Assembly (NCBI RefSeq): GCF_029946145.1 | Contig: NZ_JAQSDY010000017.1 | Coordinates: 124,001-188,000, forward strand | Reading direction: 5' to 3' | DNA length: 64,000 nucleotides | DNA from: Brevundimonas sp. | GTDB taxonomy: Bacteria > Pseudomonadota > Alphaproteobacteria > Caulobacterales > Caulobacteraceae | Shown: positions 51,243 through 59,790 of the stretch, one piece after another | Layout of the letters: every line of letters starts with the position of its first letter | Numbering within the stretch: position 1 is the first letter of the stretch | The notes under the pieces: generated by a model | Databases searched by the model: none | Seen by the model: the letters and a program-made list of their open reading frames with translations, nothing else | What the model was told of the DNA's origin: nothing | Translations under genes and position numbers: made by a program

Positions 51243-53747
51243 TCAGGCGAGATCGCCGATGGCTGCGTCCAGCAGCATATAGGCCCGGCCGCCGTCGGAG
51301 GTCAGCCGTCCCTGGATGCCCGAGGCGTCTCCCGCGGCGGCTCGGGCCGTCAGGTCCCGGACAACGGCCCGGACATAGGCCTCGGCGTCCGCCCGCAGTT
51401 CCGGATCCGTCAGAACACGGCGCGAGACGCTGCGCACGGCGGCGGGGGCCACGCGGCGGACGATCTGGCGCGCCCGGTCCGGATCCCGCCCGGCGACCGC
51501 CTGGGCCGCTTCCTCGATGCGGGACCGGGGCAGGAGGGCGTTGGGATCAACGCCCATGCGCCGGATCGCGGCGGTGACGCGCTCCTCCAGTCCTTCGATG
51601 TCGGCGACCGGCATGATCGGCGTATCCAGGTCCAGGGGCGCTTCACCCGGCCCGTCGTCAACCAGATCGCTCCAGCCCAGTCGATCGGCGGCGGGCGTCG
51701 CAGGCGGCGTCGATCCCGGCATCGGCTCCAGCTTCAGCCGTCCCCGCAGGCCGAAACCGCGCGATTCCTCGGCCTTGGCGGGCCGTTCGCGGGGCGTGTC
51801 AGCTTCGACCGGCGGCGGGACCGGCGCGGGCTCGCGGCGGCGGATGGCGGGGGTATCGCCTGACACCACCCCCATAAGCCTGACAGCCTCGGTCAGCATA
51901 TCGTAGTTGCGGCGCACCCGCTCCTGGAAGCCGGAGTCCAGCGCCTCCGTGTCGGCGGCGGCCTTCTGCGAGGCGGCTGACAGCGCGGCGAGACCTTCCT
52001 CGACGGATGCCCGCACGGCGTCGACCCGCTTCTGCGCCTCTTCCGGCAGGCGGGCGGCGCGTTCGTCCAGATCGCCGATCGTCTCGTCGATCTGGGTCAG
52101 GGCGGCGTTCATGCGTTCGAGCGTGGATTCCAGACGCTCAAGGGCGCGTTCACCGGCCTCGTCGACCAATCCACCGGTCTCGACCACGATCTTGCGCGCG
52201 CTGTCGACGCGGGCGTCGGCGGCCTGATCGGCCTTCTGCGCCGCCTCGAACAGGGTTTCCCCCAGACGGTCCGCCCGCATCCGGGCTTCCTCGGCGGCGG
52301 CGGCGGCGGCGGCGCGTGATTCCTCGGCCGTGGCCTGCAGCGCCGACAGCGCCAGCCGGGTTTCCTCGACGAGGGCGTCACGGGCTTCGGCGGCGAGGGC
52401 CTCGAACCGGTCCAGCGCCAGCTTGGTGGCCGCGTCGAACCCGTCGGCCTCGCGCTGGGACATCTCGACGAGGGCGCGGAATTGATCGGTCGCGGCCTCG
52501 ACGAGATCGCGGATCGTCTCCGCCGTGCGGGTCGAGGTGTCGCCCAGTTCGCCGGCCGCGGCGCGGCTGGCCGACAGCTGTTCCGTCAGCTGGGCCCTTT
52601 GGCTTTCGACCTGGGCGGAGAAGTCCTCCTGATCGGTGCGCAGGGCGTAGGCGGCTGTGACCAGGGCGGCGCGTTGCTGGCCCAGGCCTTCCTCGACCGA
52701 CTGGATCTGTTCGGCGACGCCGGAACCGGCGTTTTCGAGCCTCAAGGTCTGACGGGCCAGATCGTCGGCGGCGATGCGGGCGGCGTCCTGGGCCTCTCCG
52801 GCGGCCGCGGCCAGATCAGCGGCCCGGGCGGCCAGCGCCGCCTCGGCCTCCCGAAGCTGCGTCTGGGCCAGGTCGGAGGCGTCGATCACCATCCGCGACT
52901 GACGCTCGACGGCATCGACCACGCCGGACGCCTGCGCATCGAGCTGGGTTCCCAGCGCCGCCATCTGGACGCGTTCGCCGCCCAGTTGTTCGGCCAGCCG
53001 GCGCGCGGTGCGGCTCGCGGTCTCCGCGGCCTCGTTCAGGCGGGTGGTTTCCTGGGACAGGGCCTCGCGCAGCAGGGCCATGTCGTTGCGGGCCCGCTCG
53101 GCCGCCAGCGACGCCTGGTCTATGTCGTTGCGCAAGGACTGCAGAACCTCGCCGGTCTGCTGGGCCGCGAGCGCGGTGGGGGCGACCAGGGCTTCGGACA
53201 ACTCACGGGCGCGGCGGGTCTCGACCGCCAGGCCAGCGCCCTGGCGGACGGCGTGGGCCAGCATGATCGCCATTCCCGCCGGGGCCAGGGCGATCAGGGC
53301 GTAGACCGCGAGACGCAGAGGCTCGAGCTCCACGGAACCGGCGCCGAATTCGTACATGAACGCCGCCGCGACGCCGCCGATCCACAGGGCCGAGGCGACG
53401 CCGGCGACCAGATAGGCGTGCCGACCCGATGGCGCGGCAAGCTCGCGCCGGCCAACCGGCACAGGCATTGGCGCGGGCTCAAAGGCGACCGGCGGCGTGT
53501 CGGCGGAAACCGCCAGCTCGGCCGCCGCACCCGTGGGCCATGGATCCGGGCGGGCGGCGTCGGCGACGGACCGTTCCTCGGCGCGGCGCTGTTCCTCGGC
53601 CAGCCGGCGTTTGCGGCGTTCGGACATGGGGCGCTCGGCCAAAGGCTCCGCCATCGGCTGAACCCCTTCCGGCGCGGAGTCGGCGGCGCCGACCTCCGGA
53701 TCCGGTTCGGTCAGGTTCAGCGGGGGCCGTTGGCGGGGTGGTTTCAT
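51243..53747 (-). CDS. tipN: TipN-like polar localisation protein, membrane-anchored coiled coil
   Basis: The 834-residue protein has a Pro/charged cytoplasmic N-terminus. Two membrane helices follow (about 111-131 and 144-166). A coiled-coil region of some 420 residues rich in Ala, Glu, Arg and Gln spans residues 170 to about 595, with a Pro-rich linker and a folded C-terminal domain of about 130 residues ending 'GRAYMLLDAAIGDLA'. This layout is that of TipN, the new-pole landmark of Caulobacter that places flagellum and division machinery and helps chromosome segregation. The symbol is based on architecture and genus context, so other coiled-coil proteins remain possible. Confidence 0.72.
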   Translation of the reverse strand: MKPPRQRPPLNLTEPDPEVGAADSAPEGVQPMAEPLAERPMSERRKRRLAEEQRRAEERSVADAARPDPWPTGAAAELAVSADTPPVAFEPAPMPVPVGRRELAAPSGRHAYLVAGVASALWIGGVAAAFMYEFGAGSVELEPLRLAVYALIALAPAGMAIMLAHAVRQGAGLAVETRRARELSEALVAPTALAAQQTGEVLQSLRNDIDQASLAAERARNDMALLREALSQETTRLNEAAETASRTARRLAEQLGGERVQMAALGTQLDAQASGVVDAVERQSRMVIDASDLAQTQLREAEAALAARAADLAAAAGEAQDAARIAADDLARQTLRLENAGSGVAEQIQSVEEGLGQQRAALVTAAYALRTDQEDFSAQVESQRAQLTEQLSASRAAAGELGDTSTRTAETIRDLVEAATDQFRALVEMSQREADGFDAATKLALDRFEALAAEARDALVEETRLALSALQATAEESRAAAAAAAEEARMRADRLGETLFEAAQKADQAADARVDSARKIVVETGGLVDEAGERALERLESTLERMNAALTQIDETIGDLDERAARLPEEAQKRVDAVRASVEEGLAALSAASQKAAADTEALDSGFQERVRRNYDMLTEAVRLMGVVSGDTPAIRRREPAPVPPPVEADTPRERPAKAEESRGFGLRGRLKLEPMPGSTPPATPAADRLGWSDLVDDGPGEAPLDLDTPIMPVADIEGLEERVTAAIRRMGVDPNALLPRSRIEEAAQAVAGRDPDRARQIVRRVAPAAVRSVSRRVLTDPELRADAEAYVRAVVRDLTARAAAGDASGIQGRLTSDGGRAYMLLDAAIGDLA

Positions 53748-53876
53748 GGTGCGGCGATCTCGTCACGGAGCGGCGTCGGCGACCGACGCGCGAGAGGACG
53801 TTTTGACCCTAACGAGTCAATCGCGGCGCGCAAAGACGAGGATAAAGGAATCCCGCGCGAGTCTACACGCGGAGGA

Positions 53877-54065
53877 TCAGCAGTCCCGCTTGCGCTCGGA
53901 CGAGGCGGCGAACATCGCGGACGATGCGCCGTCGTTGCAGTCACGCACCCGATGGATTTCGCGTTCCGATTTCTGCGGCGGGTCGAGGTTCAGCCCGAAC
54001 TGCGACAGAGCCGCAGCGGCCAGAATGGCGACGAACCCCGCGATAAATTCGATCAGCGCCTGCAT
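53877..54065 (-). CDS. Small single-helix membrane protein (62 aa)
   Basis: ATG 54065 follows GGGAGA and opens a 62-residue frame. An N-terminal hydrophobic helix ('ALIEFIAGFVAILAAAALSQFGL') is followed by a charged tail with two cysteines. No family is recognised. It stands alone between tipN and the phospholipase D gene. A longer open frame upstream has no homologous look. The ribosome site makes a real gene likely. Confidence 0.6.
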   Translation of the reverse strand: MQALIEFIAGFVAILAAAALSQFGLNLDPPQKSEREIHRVRDCNDGASSAMFAASSERKRDC

Positions 54066-54255
54066 CGCCGATCTCCCTGTCCCGACTGCAACCGAACTTA
54101 TGCGCCCAAAACCGCGTTCGGACAATCCGGGGGCGCATGAACAAAGCGTCACCATTGACCATTTGCGCCGCAAGGTGGAACGGAAAGGGCCGGCGCGCGT
54201 CCTGTAGAGCTTGAGGCGTCCGGCGCCCGCCACGCGAATGGGCCAATCCAACGCC

Positions 54256-55722
54256 ATGACAGATTTTGGGGACGAACACAGTCAGAGCCTGCTGAGACCC
54301 GGGGCCAATTGCTGGCGGGTCGAGACGGCCGACCGCTTCGCCGTGCTGATGGAGAACGCCGCCTATTTCGAGGCCTTGCGCTCGGCCCTGGCCAAGGCGC
54401 GCCGCTCCATCGTCATCCTCGGCTGGCAGTTCGACCCGCGCACCCGGCTGGATCCCGAAAGCGCCCACAATGACCACCAGGCCCAGATCGGCCACCAACT
54501 GCGCATGCTGGTGAAGTCCAATCCCGAGCTGGACGTCCGGTTGCTGATCTGGAAGTCACCCCTGCTGATCGCGGCGTCGCAGGGGTTCTATCCGCACAGG
54601 GCGCAAGGCTGGTTCCGCAAGCGGCTGGTCGAGTTCCGGCTCGACCAGCCCGGCCCCATCGGCGCCTGTCACCATCAAAAGGCGGTCATCATCGACGACG
54701 CCGTGGCGTTCTGCGGCGGCGGGGACATCTCGACCGACCGCTGGGATTCCGAAGAGCATCTGGACGGCGACCCGCGACGTTGCCAGCCGTCAGGAGAAAT
54801 CCCTTCGCCGCGCCACGAGGTCATGACGGTCATGGACGGAGCCGCTGCGCGGGCTCTGGGCGACCTGGCGCGCGAACGCTGGTTCCGCTCGACCTGGGAG
54901 CGGACGGTGCCGGACACTGTGGACACCGATCCCTGGCCCGACGGCGTGGAACCTGTCATGCGCGATGTGCCTGTGGCGATCTCGCGTACCGAGCCGGCCA
55001 CCGGTGGGCGGTCCGAAGTGCGCGAAAATGAGGCGCTGCACCTCGACGCCATCCGCGGCGCGAAGAAGCTGATCTATTTCGAGAACCAGTATTTCACCTC
55101 GCCCGTCATCGCCACGGCCCTCGCCGAGCGGTTGGCGGAGGAGAACGGGCCGGAAATCGTTCTGGTCTCGACTGGCAGCAGCCCCAGCTGGTTCGACCGC
55201 ATGACCATGGACACCGCCCGGTCGGAAATCCTGTTCCGGCTCGAACAGGCGGATCGGCACAACCGCTTCTGCGCCTTCACACCCTACACCAAGGGCGGCG
55301 AGCGAATCATCGTCCACGCCAAGGTGTCGATCTACGATGACGCGGTCCTGCGCGTCGGCTCGACCAATCTGAACAACCGCTCCTTCGGCTTCGACACGGA
55401 GTGCGACGTTGCGGCCGAACCCCGCGACCAGGCCGGCCGCGACGCCATCCGCGCTTTCCGGCACCGAACGATCGGCCACTGGATCGGTATCGAGGGGGGT
55501 GAGTTCGCGGCGGCCGAGGCGATAGCCGGATCGGTCGGCCACGCCATCCACCGGTTTGACAATGGCCGGATGCATACGCTGGGCGCTGAGCCCCCGTCAC
55601 GCGCCGAGCGGATCATCGCCGAATTCCAGCTGGGCGATCCGACCTCGACCCGGGACGCCTTCAGGCCGTGGAAGCGCCGGACCCGCTCGCATCGGACCCT
55701 GCCGGCCCCCGGGTCGGCCTGA
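54256..55722 (+). CDS. Phospholipase D-family protein
   Basis: The 488-residue product has two HKD motifs: His140-x-Lys142-x4-Asp147 ('HHQKAVIIDD') and His354-x-Lys356-x4-Asp361 ('HAKVSIYDD'). Between them lies 'FENQYFTSPVIATALAERL', and 'VGSTNLNNRSFGFDTECDV' follows the second motif; both are typical of the PLD superfamily. It is likely a phospholipase D or cardiolipin-synthase relative, but it lacks the N-terminal membrane helices of cardiolipin synthase. The start at 54256 is favoured. Its 3' end overlaps the convergent nuclease-like gene by 62 bases; the same two families are often neighbours or fused. Confidence 0.9.
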   Translation: MTDFGDEHSQSLLRPGANCWRVETADRFAVLMENAAYFEALRSALAKARRSIVILGWQFDPRTRLDPESAHNDHQAQIGHQLRMLVKSNPELDVRLLIWKSPLLIAASQGFYPHRAQGWFRKRLVEFRLDQPGPIGACHHQKAVIIDDAVAFCGGGDISTDRWDSEEHLDGDPRRCQPSGEIPSPRHEVMTVMDGAAARALGDLARERWFRSTWERTVPDTVDTDPWPDGVEPVMRDVPVAISRTEPATGGRSEVRENEALHLDAIRGAKKLIYFENQYFTSPVIATALAERLAEENGPEIVLVSTGSSPSWFDRMTMDTARSEILFRLEQADRHNRFCAFTPYTKGGERIIVHAKVSIYDDAVLRVGSTNLNNRSFGFDTECDVAAEPRDQAGRDAIRAFRHRTIGHWIGIEGGEFAAAEAIAGSVGHAIHRFDNGRMHTLGAEPPSRAERIIAEFQLGDPTSTRDAFRPWKRRTRSHRTLPAPGSA

Positions 55723-56446
55723 TCTCGAAATCGATGATCAGGGGCAGATGGTCCGACGCCATCCGGGCCAGCGGCGAGAACGGCGCCTTGACCGCCGTCA
55801 CCACGACTTCCGGACTGGTGAAACAGTGGTCGATGCGAATGGCCGGGAAGCTGGAAGGGAAGGTCTTGACCGACGGCCGCAGGCCCAGGGTGCGCTGGCA
55901 GTCCGCGAGCTTCGAGGCCAGCGCCTGATAGGGGCGGGTAACGGAGGTGGCGTTGAAGTCGCCGGTCAGCAGGGTGGGGCCCGTGCAGTCCGGATGACTC
56001 AACCAGTCCGGTCCGACCAGCGCCGCCGCCTGAAGCCGCTGCTCGCGCGGAACCAGTCCCAGATGGGTGTTGATGACGTTCAGGGTGGCGCCGTCGATAT
56101 CGATAGCCGCCCACAGGGCGCCGCGCGGCTCCAGACCGGGCACGCCGCGGATCGTGGGCAGCGGACCTGATTTCACCAGCCGTTCGGGACGGGCGGTGAG
56201 GATGGCGTCGCCATACTGTTCGGCTTCCACGCGCATCGCGGCGTGGAAGTGGAAGGTCATGGCCAGCTGGTCTGCGATGGACTGGGCCTGATCGACGAAC
56301 CCGGTCCGCTTCCGCCCCACATCCAGCTCTTGCAGGCAGACAATATCGGGCTCGTGCTCGGCGATGACGCCCGCGATACGGGCGACGTCGAGCCTGCGGT
56401 CGACGCCGACGCAGCGATGCACATTGTAGGTCAGCAGGCGGGGCAT
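55661..56446 (-). CDS. Endonuclease/exonuclease/phosphatase family protein
   Basis: The 261-residue product has the EEP fold: N-terminal 'LLTYNVHRCVGVDRRLD' (Asn of the metal site), 'DIVCLQELD' (metal Glu), 'NVINTHLG' (His), 'LLTGDFNA' (Asp-x-Asn), and C-terminal 'SDHLPLIIDF' (catalytic Asp-His). Such proteins act on nucleic acids or phospholipids. The pairing with a PLD gene suggests lipid or nucleic acid hydrolysis, but no substrate can be named. Confidence 0.88.
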   Translation of the reverse strand: MPRLLTYNVHRCVGVDRRLDVARIAGVIAEHEPDIVCLQELDVGRKRTGFVDQAQSIADQLAMTFHFHAAMRVEAEQYGDAILTARPERLVKSGPLPTIRGVPGLEPRGALWAAIDIDGATLNVINTHLGLVPREQRLQAAALVGPDWLSHPDCTGPTLLTGDFNATSVTRPYQALASKLADCQRTLGLRPSVKTFPSSFPAIRIDHCFTSPEVVVTAVKAPFSPLARMASDHLPLIIDFEIRPTRGPAGSDASGSGASTA

Positions 56447-56531
56447 GGAGTCAGGAGCAGGTCCAGCGGGTGTGGCGGCGAGCCAGCCAATACCACGGTG
56501 AATGCGACGGCACAGCGGCGGCGCGTCCGGA

Positions 56532-57224
56532 TCAGATCACAACCAGCTTGTCCTCGACCTCGTTCCGATTACGCGGATCGGGCGGGAAATGCTCGGCCAG
56601 AACGGCGCCGCAGAGCCCAACGGCGTCGATGAAGCCACCGGCGGGGTCTCCGCCTCGCAGGCCCTTGGCGAGAACCTCGACGGCGTCCGCCCAGACCGCA
56701 TGATCGACCTTGCTGTAGATGCCCTCGTCGGCGACAACCTCGACCTGATGATCGCCCAGGGCGGCGAAGATCAAGACGCCGGTTCGCGCCTCGGTGACGT
56801 GAAGGCCGTGCGCGAGGAACTGCTCCAGCGCCGCCTTGCGGACCCGCGCCCGCCGTATGCTGCGCGGCGTGACGACCCGCGCCACGACGGGAATGGACGT
56901 CAGCAGGAAGACGATCAGGAAGAGCGTCGCCTGGATCAGGGCGTAGGCGCCCAGCGCCTGGCCCACCGTCACGTCGCGGGCGGCCAGATGCGCGGCCTCC
57001 CAGCTGCCGCCCAGCCCCGGCACCCAGGCGGGCTCAAAGCCGAACGGTATCAGACCGAGAGGCAGGATCAGGGCCGCCGCCGCCGACCAGCCCAGCGAGA
57101 CGTCGCGGTATGACGAGACGCGCCGCGCCATGACGCAGAAGATTTCGCCAGAGGTGCGGGCTTCCGCGGCCCTGATCGCCTCGGCGACGCGGTCATGCAC
57201 ATCGGGGGTCAGTTTGATCACCAT
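56532..57224 (-). CDS. TPM-domain membrane protein (first of pair)
   Basis: The 230-residue protein has an N-terminal TPM-type segment ('[21 protein letters not shown]'). Two membrane helices follow around 45-65 and 94-115, then a second half with '[27 protein letters not shown]' and '[22 protein letters not shown]'. This matches the TLP18.3/Psb32/MOLO-1 family seen next to LemA. The function is unknown; links to membrane protein repair have been proposed. Its start overlaps the stop of the upstream TPM gene by 7 bases. Confidence 0.85.
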   Translation of the reverse strand: MVIKLTPDVHDRVAEAIRAAEARTSGEIFCVMARRVSSYRDVSLGWSAAAALILPLGLIPFGFEPAWVPGLGGSWEAAHLAARDVTVGQALGAYALIQATLFLIVFLLTSIPVVARVVTPRSIRRARVRKAALEQFLAHGLHVTEARTGVLIFAALGDHQVEVVADEGIYSKVDHAVWADAVEVLAKGLRGGDPAGGFIDAVGLCGAVLAEHFPPDPRNRNEVEDKLVVI

Positions 57225-58033
57225 CCGCCTGAAGCGCCCCCGCCGCCGAAACTGCCTCCGCCGCCGCCAAATCCGCCGCCTCCGCCACCAAAGCCGCCTC
57301 CACCGCCGCGACCATTGTTGCGCATGGCCTCGGACGCCGCCCAGATCAACACAGGGCCGAGGCCGCTGGGCCGTCTGCGTCCCCGTCCGCCGCCGCCGAT
57401 CAGCCGCAGCATCAGCATGATGAAGATCATGGCGATGACGGCGGCGACGCCGATGGGAGGCGAGGATTTCGGCCGTTCGGCGGCCGCGGCCCGAGCCTGG
57501 GCCTCGGCCGGGTCAAGCCGCAGCTGCCGGTCGATGGCGTCCACGCCCTGTTCGATGCCGCGCTCGTAGAAGCCTTCCTTGAACGACGGCAGGATCTCGT
57601 TCTGGATGATCAGCGCCGACAGGGCGTCGGTCAGGACTCCCTCGAGACCATAGCCGACCTCGATCCGGACCTTGCGTTCGTTCGGCGCGATGATCAGCAG
57701 CACGCCGTTGTTCCCGCCGGCCTGGCCGATGCCCCAGGCGCGGCCCAGCTGATAGCCGTAGTCCTCGATCTCGTAGCCCTGAAGATCCGGCACGGTCACG
57801 ACCACCACCTGATCGGTGGTGTCGCGCTCAAGCGCCGCCAGCTTGTCGGCCAGCGCCTGTTCCTTCGTATCGGAGATCAGGTCGCCGTGGTCGATGACCC
57901 GGCCGTTGAGAGGCGGAAAGGTCGGGCCCGTCTGGGCCAGCGCCGCCGTGGCGAACAGCCAGACCGCGGCCAGCAGGACCGTCAGGAAGGCGGCGGCCCG
58001 GCTGATCGATGGCGCCGGAAGGATGCGGCTCAC
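57218..58033 (-). CDS. TPM-domain protein with Gly-rich tail (YgcG-like)
   Basis: The 271-residue protein starts with GTG inside the lemA stop (GTGA). It has a signal peptide ('[22 protein letters not shown]'), a TPM domain ('[38 protein letters not shown]', '[21 protein letters not shown]') and one C-terminal membrane helix. A Gly-rich tail ([10 protein letters not shown] units) ends in SGGW. This is the YgcG family layout. The lemA-TPM pair is a common bacterial operon of uncertain envelope function. Confidence 0.92.
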   Translation of the reverse strand: MSRILPAPSISRAAAFLTVLLAAVWLFATAALAQTGPTFPPLNGRVIDHGDLISDTKEQALADKLAALERDTTDQVVVVTVPDLQGYEIEDYGYQLGRAWGIGQAGGNNGVLLIIAPNERKVRIEVGYGLEGVLTDALSALIIQNEILPSFKEGFYERGIEQGVDAIDRQLRLDPAEAQARAAAAERPKSSPPIGVAAVIAMIFIMLMLRLIGGGGRGRRRPSGLGPVLIWAASEAMRNNGRGGGGGFGGGGGGFGGGGGSFGGGGASGGW

Positions 58034-58716
58034 TGGGCCGTCGGCGCTGCTGGCGGGGTTGCGCCGGGAGCGACGGTGGGCGCCGCTCCGCCGGGCTGTG
58101 CGGCGGGGTTCAGGGCGTCGAAATTGACGTTGGGCGCGGTCTGCGCGGCCTCCGTGGCCGTGAACAGCTGCATCGGCTCGGATCCGCCGTGGATGGTCTT
58201 GGCCCAGATCACCGTCGGGAAGGTCCGCAGGCTGGTGTTGTAGTCGCGCACGGCCTCGTTGTAGTCGCGCCGCGCCACGGCGATGCGGTTCTCGGTGCCT
58301 TCGAGCTGCGACTGCAGGGCGATGAAATTCTGGTTCGACTTGATGTCGGGATAACGCTCGACCACCAGCAGCAGCCGGGACAGGGCCTGCGACAGCTGGC
58401 CTTGCGCGGCCTGATAGCGCTGGAACGCGGCCGGGTCGCTGAGCGTGTCGGGCGTGACCGTCACGCCGGTGGCCCGGGCGCGCGCCTCGATGACCTGGGT
58501 CAGGGTGGTGCGCTCGGCGATCGCGGCGCCCTGGACGGTCGCCACCAGGTTGGGGACCAGGTCGGAGCGGCGCTGGTACTGCGACTGGACGTCGGCCCAG
58601 CGCGCCTTGGCGGCCTCTTCCTTGGTGGGAATGGAGTTGATTCCGCAACCCGCAACCGCGGGTGTCAGGACCACGACGGCGGCGAGAGCCGAAAGGCGGG
58701 GCGAAAACCGGATCAT
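58030..58716 (-). CDS. lemA: LemA family lipoprotein
   Basis: The 228-residue protein has a lipobox 'AVAGC' with Cys24 and the LemA core of helices: 'RRSDLVPNLVATVQGAAIAERTTLTQVIEARARA', 'SQALSRLLLVVERYPDIKSNQNFIALQSQLEGTENRIAVARRDYNEAVRDYN'. A Pro/Ala-rich tail of about 45 residues follows. The first residues place it in the inner or outer membrane as a lipoprotein. It is the first gene of a tightly overlapping operon with two TPM genes. Confidence 0.95.
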   Translation of the reverse strand: MIRFSPRLSALAAVVVLTPAVAGCGINSIPTKEEAAKARWADVQSQYQRRSDLVPNLVATVQGAAIAERTTLTQVIEARARATGVTVTPDTLSDPAAFQRYQAAQGQLSQALSRLLLVVERYPDIKSNQNFIALQSQLEGTENRIAVARRDYNEAVRDYNTSLRTFPTVIWAKTIHGGSEPMQLFTATEAAQTAPNVNFDALNPAAQPGGAAPTVAPGATPPAAPTAQ

Positions 58717-58768
58717 GGATATCTCCTGACAGACCAGAGTCCGAGTATCGGGGTTGAGCGGTGGCGGT

Positions 58769-59692
58769 TCAAGCGTCCAGCGTTTCAGGCGTGACGCCCG
58801 CAGCCCGACATGCGGCCGTATAGGTGTTGGCCAGCAGGCAGGCGATGGTCATGGGGCCGACGCCGCCGGGCACCGGGGTGATCCGTCCGGCGACGGCGCG
58901 GGCCTCTTCGAAGGCCACGTCGCCGACGACGCGGGTCTTGCCCTCGGCCGCCTTGACCGGATCGCGCGACGGCACGCGGTTGATGCCCACGTCGATCACT
59001 GTCGCTCCGGGCCTGATCCAGTCTCCGCGCACCATCTCGGGACGACCCACGGCGGCCACCAGGATGTCGGCGGTACGGCACAGTGCGGGCAGGTCGCGGG
59101 TGCGCGAGTGGGCGACTGTCACCGTGCAGCTCTCGCCCAGCAGCAACTGGGCCATCGGCTTGCCGACGATGTTGGAGCGACCGACGATCACCGCGTTCAG
59201 GCCCGACAGGTCGCCCAGCTCCGCCTTCAACAGCATCAGGCAACCCAGGGGCGTGCACGGGACCAGCCCCGGGAGACCGACCGCCAGCCGTCCCGCATTG
59301 ACGACGTGAAACCCGTCGACGTCCTTGTCAGGGTCGATCGCGCCCAGAACCGCGGCGGAGTCGATGTGGGCGGGCAGGGGCAGCTGCACCAGAATGCCAT
59401 GTATGCCGGCGTCGGCGTTCAGGTCGGCGATCAGGGCCAGCAGTTCGGCCTGGGTCGCCGCATCGGACAGGCGATGGGTGTCGGATCGCATGCCGGCGCG
59501 CAGGGTCGTCTCGCCCTTGTTGCGGACGTAGATCTGGCTGGCGGGGTCCTCGCCGACGATGACGACGGCCAGGCCCGGCGTTACGCCCTGGGTCTGTTGT
59601 AGCCGGGCGGAAGCGGCCGCCACCCGGTCGACCAGACCGGCGGCGAAGGCCTTGCCGTCGATAAGGGTCGCGGGGGCGGGATCGGCCGTCAT
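58769..59692 (-). CDS. folD: Bifunctional methylenetetrahydrofolate dehydrogenase/cyclohydrolase
   Basis: The 307-residue NADP enzyme interconverts 5,10-methylene-, methenyl- and 10-formyl-tetrahydrofolate. The catalytic pair Tyr55 and Lys59 sits in '[14 protein letters not shown]'. '[13 protein letters not shown]', '[13 protein letters not shown]', 'CTPLG', '[18 protein letters not shown]' and '[12 protein letters not shown]' are the usual landmarks. It supplies one-carbon units for purines and for the methionine cycle enzymes encoded elsewhere in this window. Confidence 0.97.
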   Translation of the reverse strand: MTADPAPATLIDGKAFAAGLVDRVAAASARLQQTQGVTPGLAVVIVGEDPASQIYVRNKGETTLRAGMRSDTHRLSDAATQAELLALIADLNADAGIHGILVQLPLPAHIDSAAVLGAIDPDKDVDGFHVVNAGRLAVGLPGLVPCTPLGCLMLLKAELGDLSGLNAVIVGRSNIVGKPMAQLLLGESCTVTVAHSRTRDLPALCRTADILVAAVGRPEMVRGDWIRPGATVIDVGINRVPSRDPVKAAEGKTRVVGDVAFEEARAVAGRITPVPGGVGPMTIACLLANTYTAACRAAGVTPETLDA

Positions 59693-59790
59693 GGAAATCG
59701 GCTCCGGTTGCGGGGAAAGGCGCGCTCGCCGCGATTTACAGAGGGCGCGGTTCGGCGTCTATGATAACGGGCCGCAATCGGGGGATTTCC

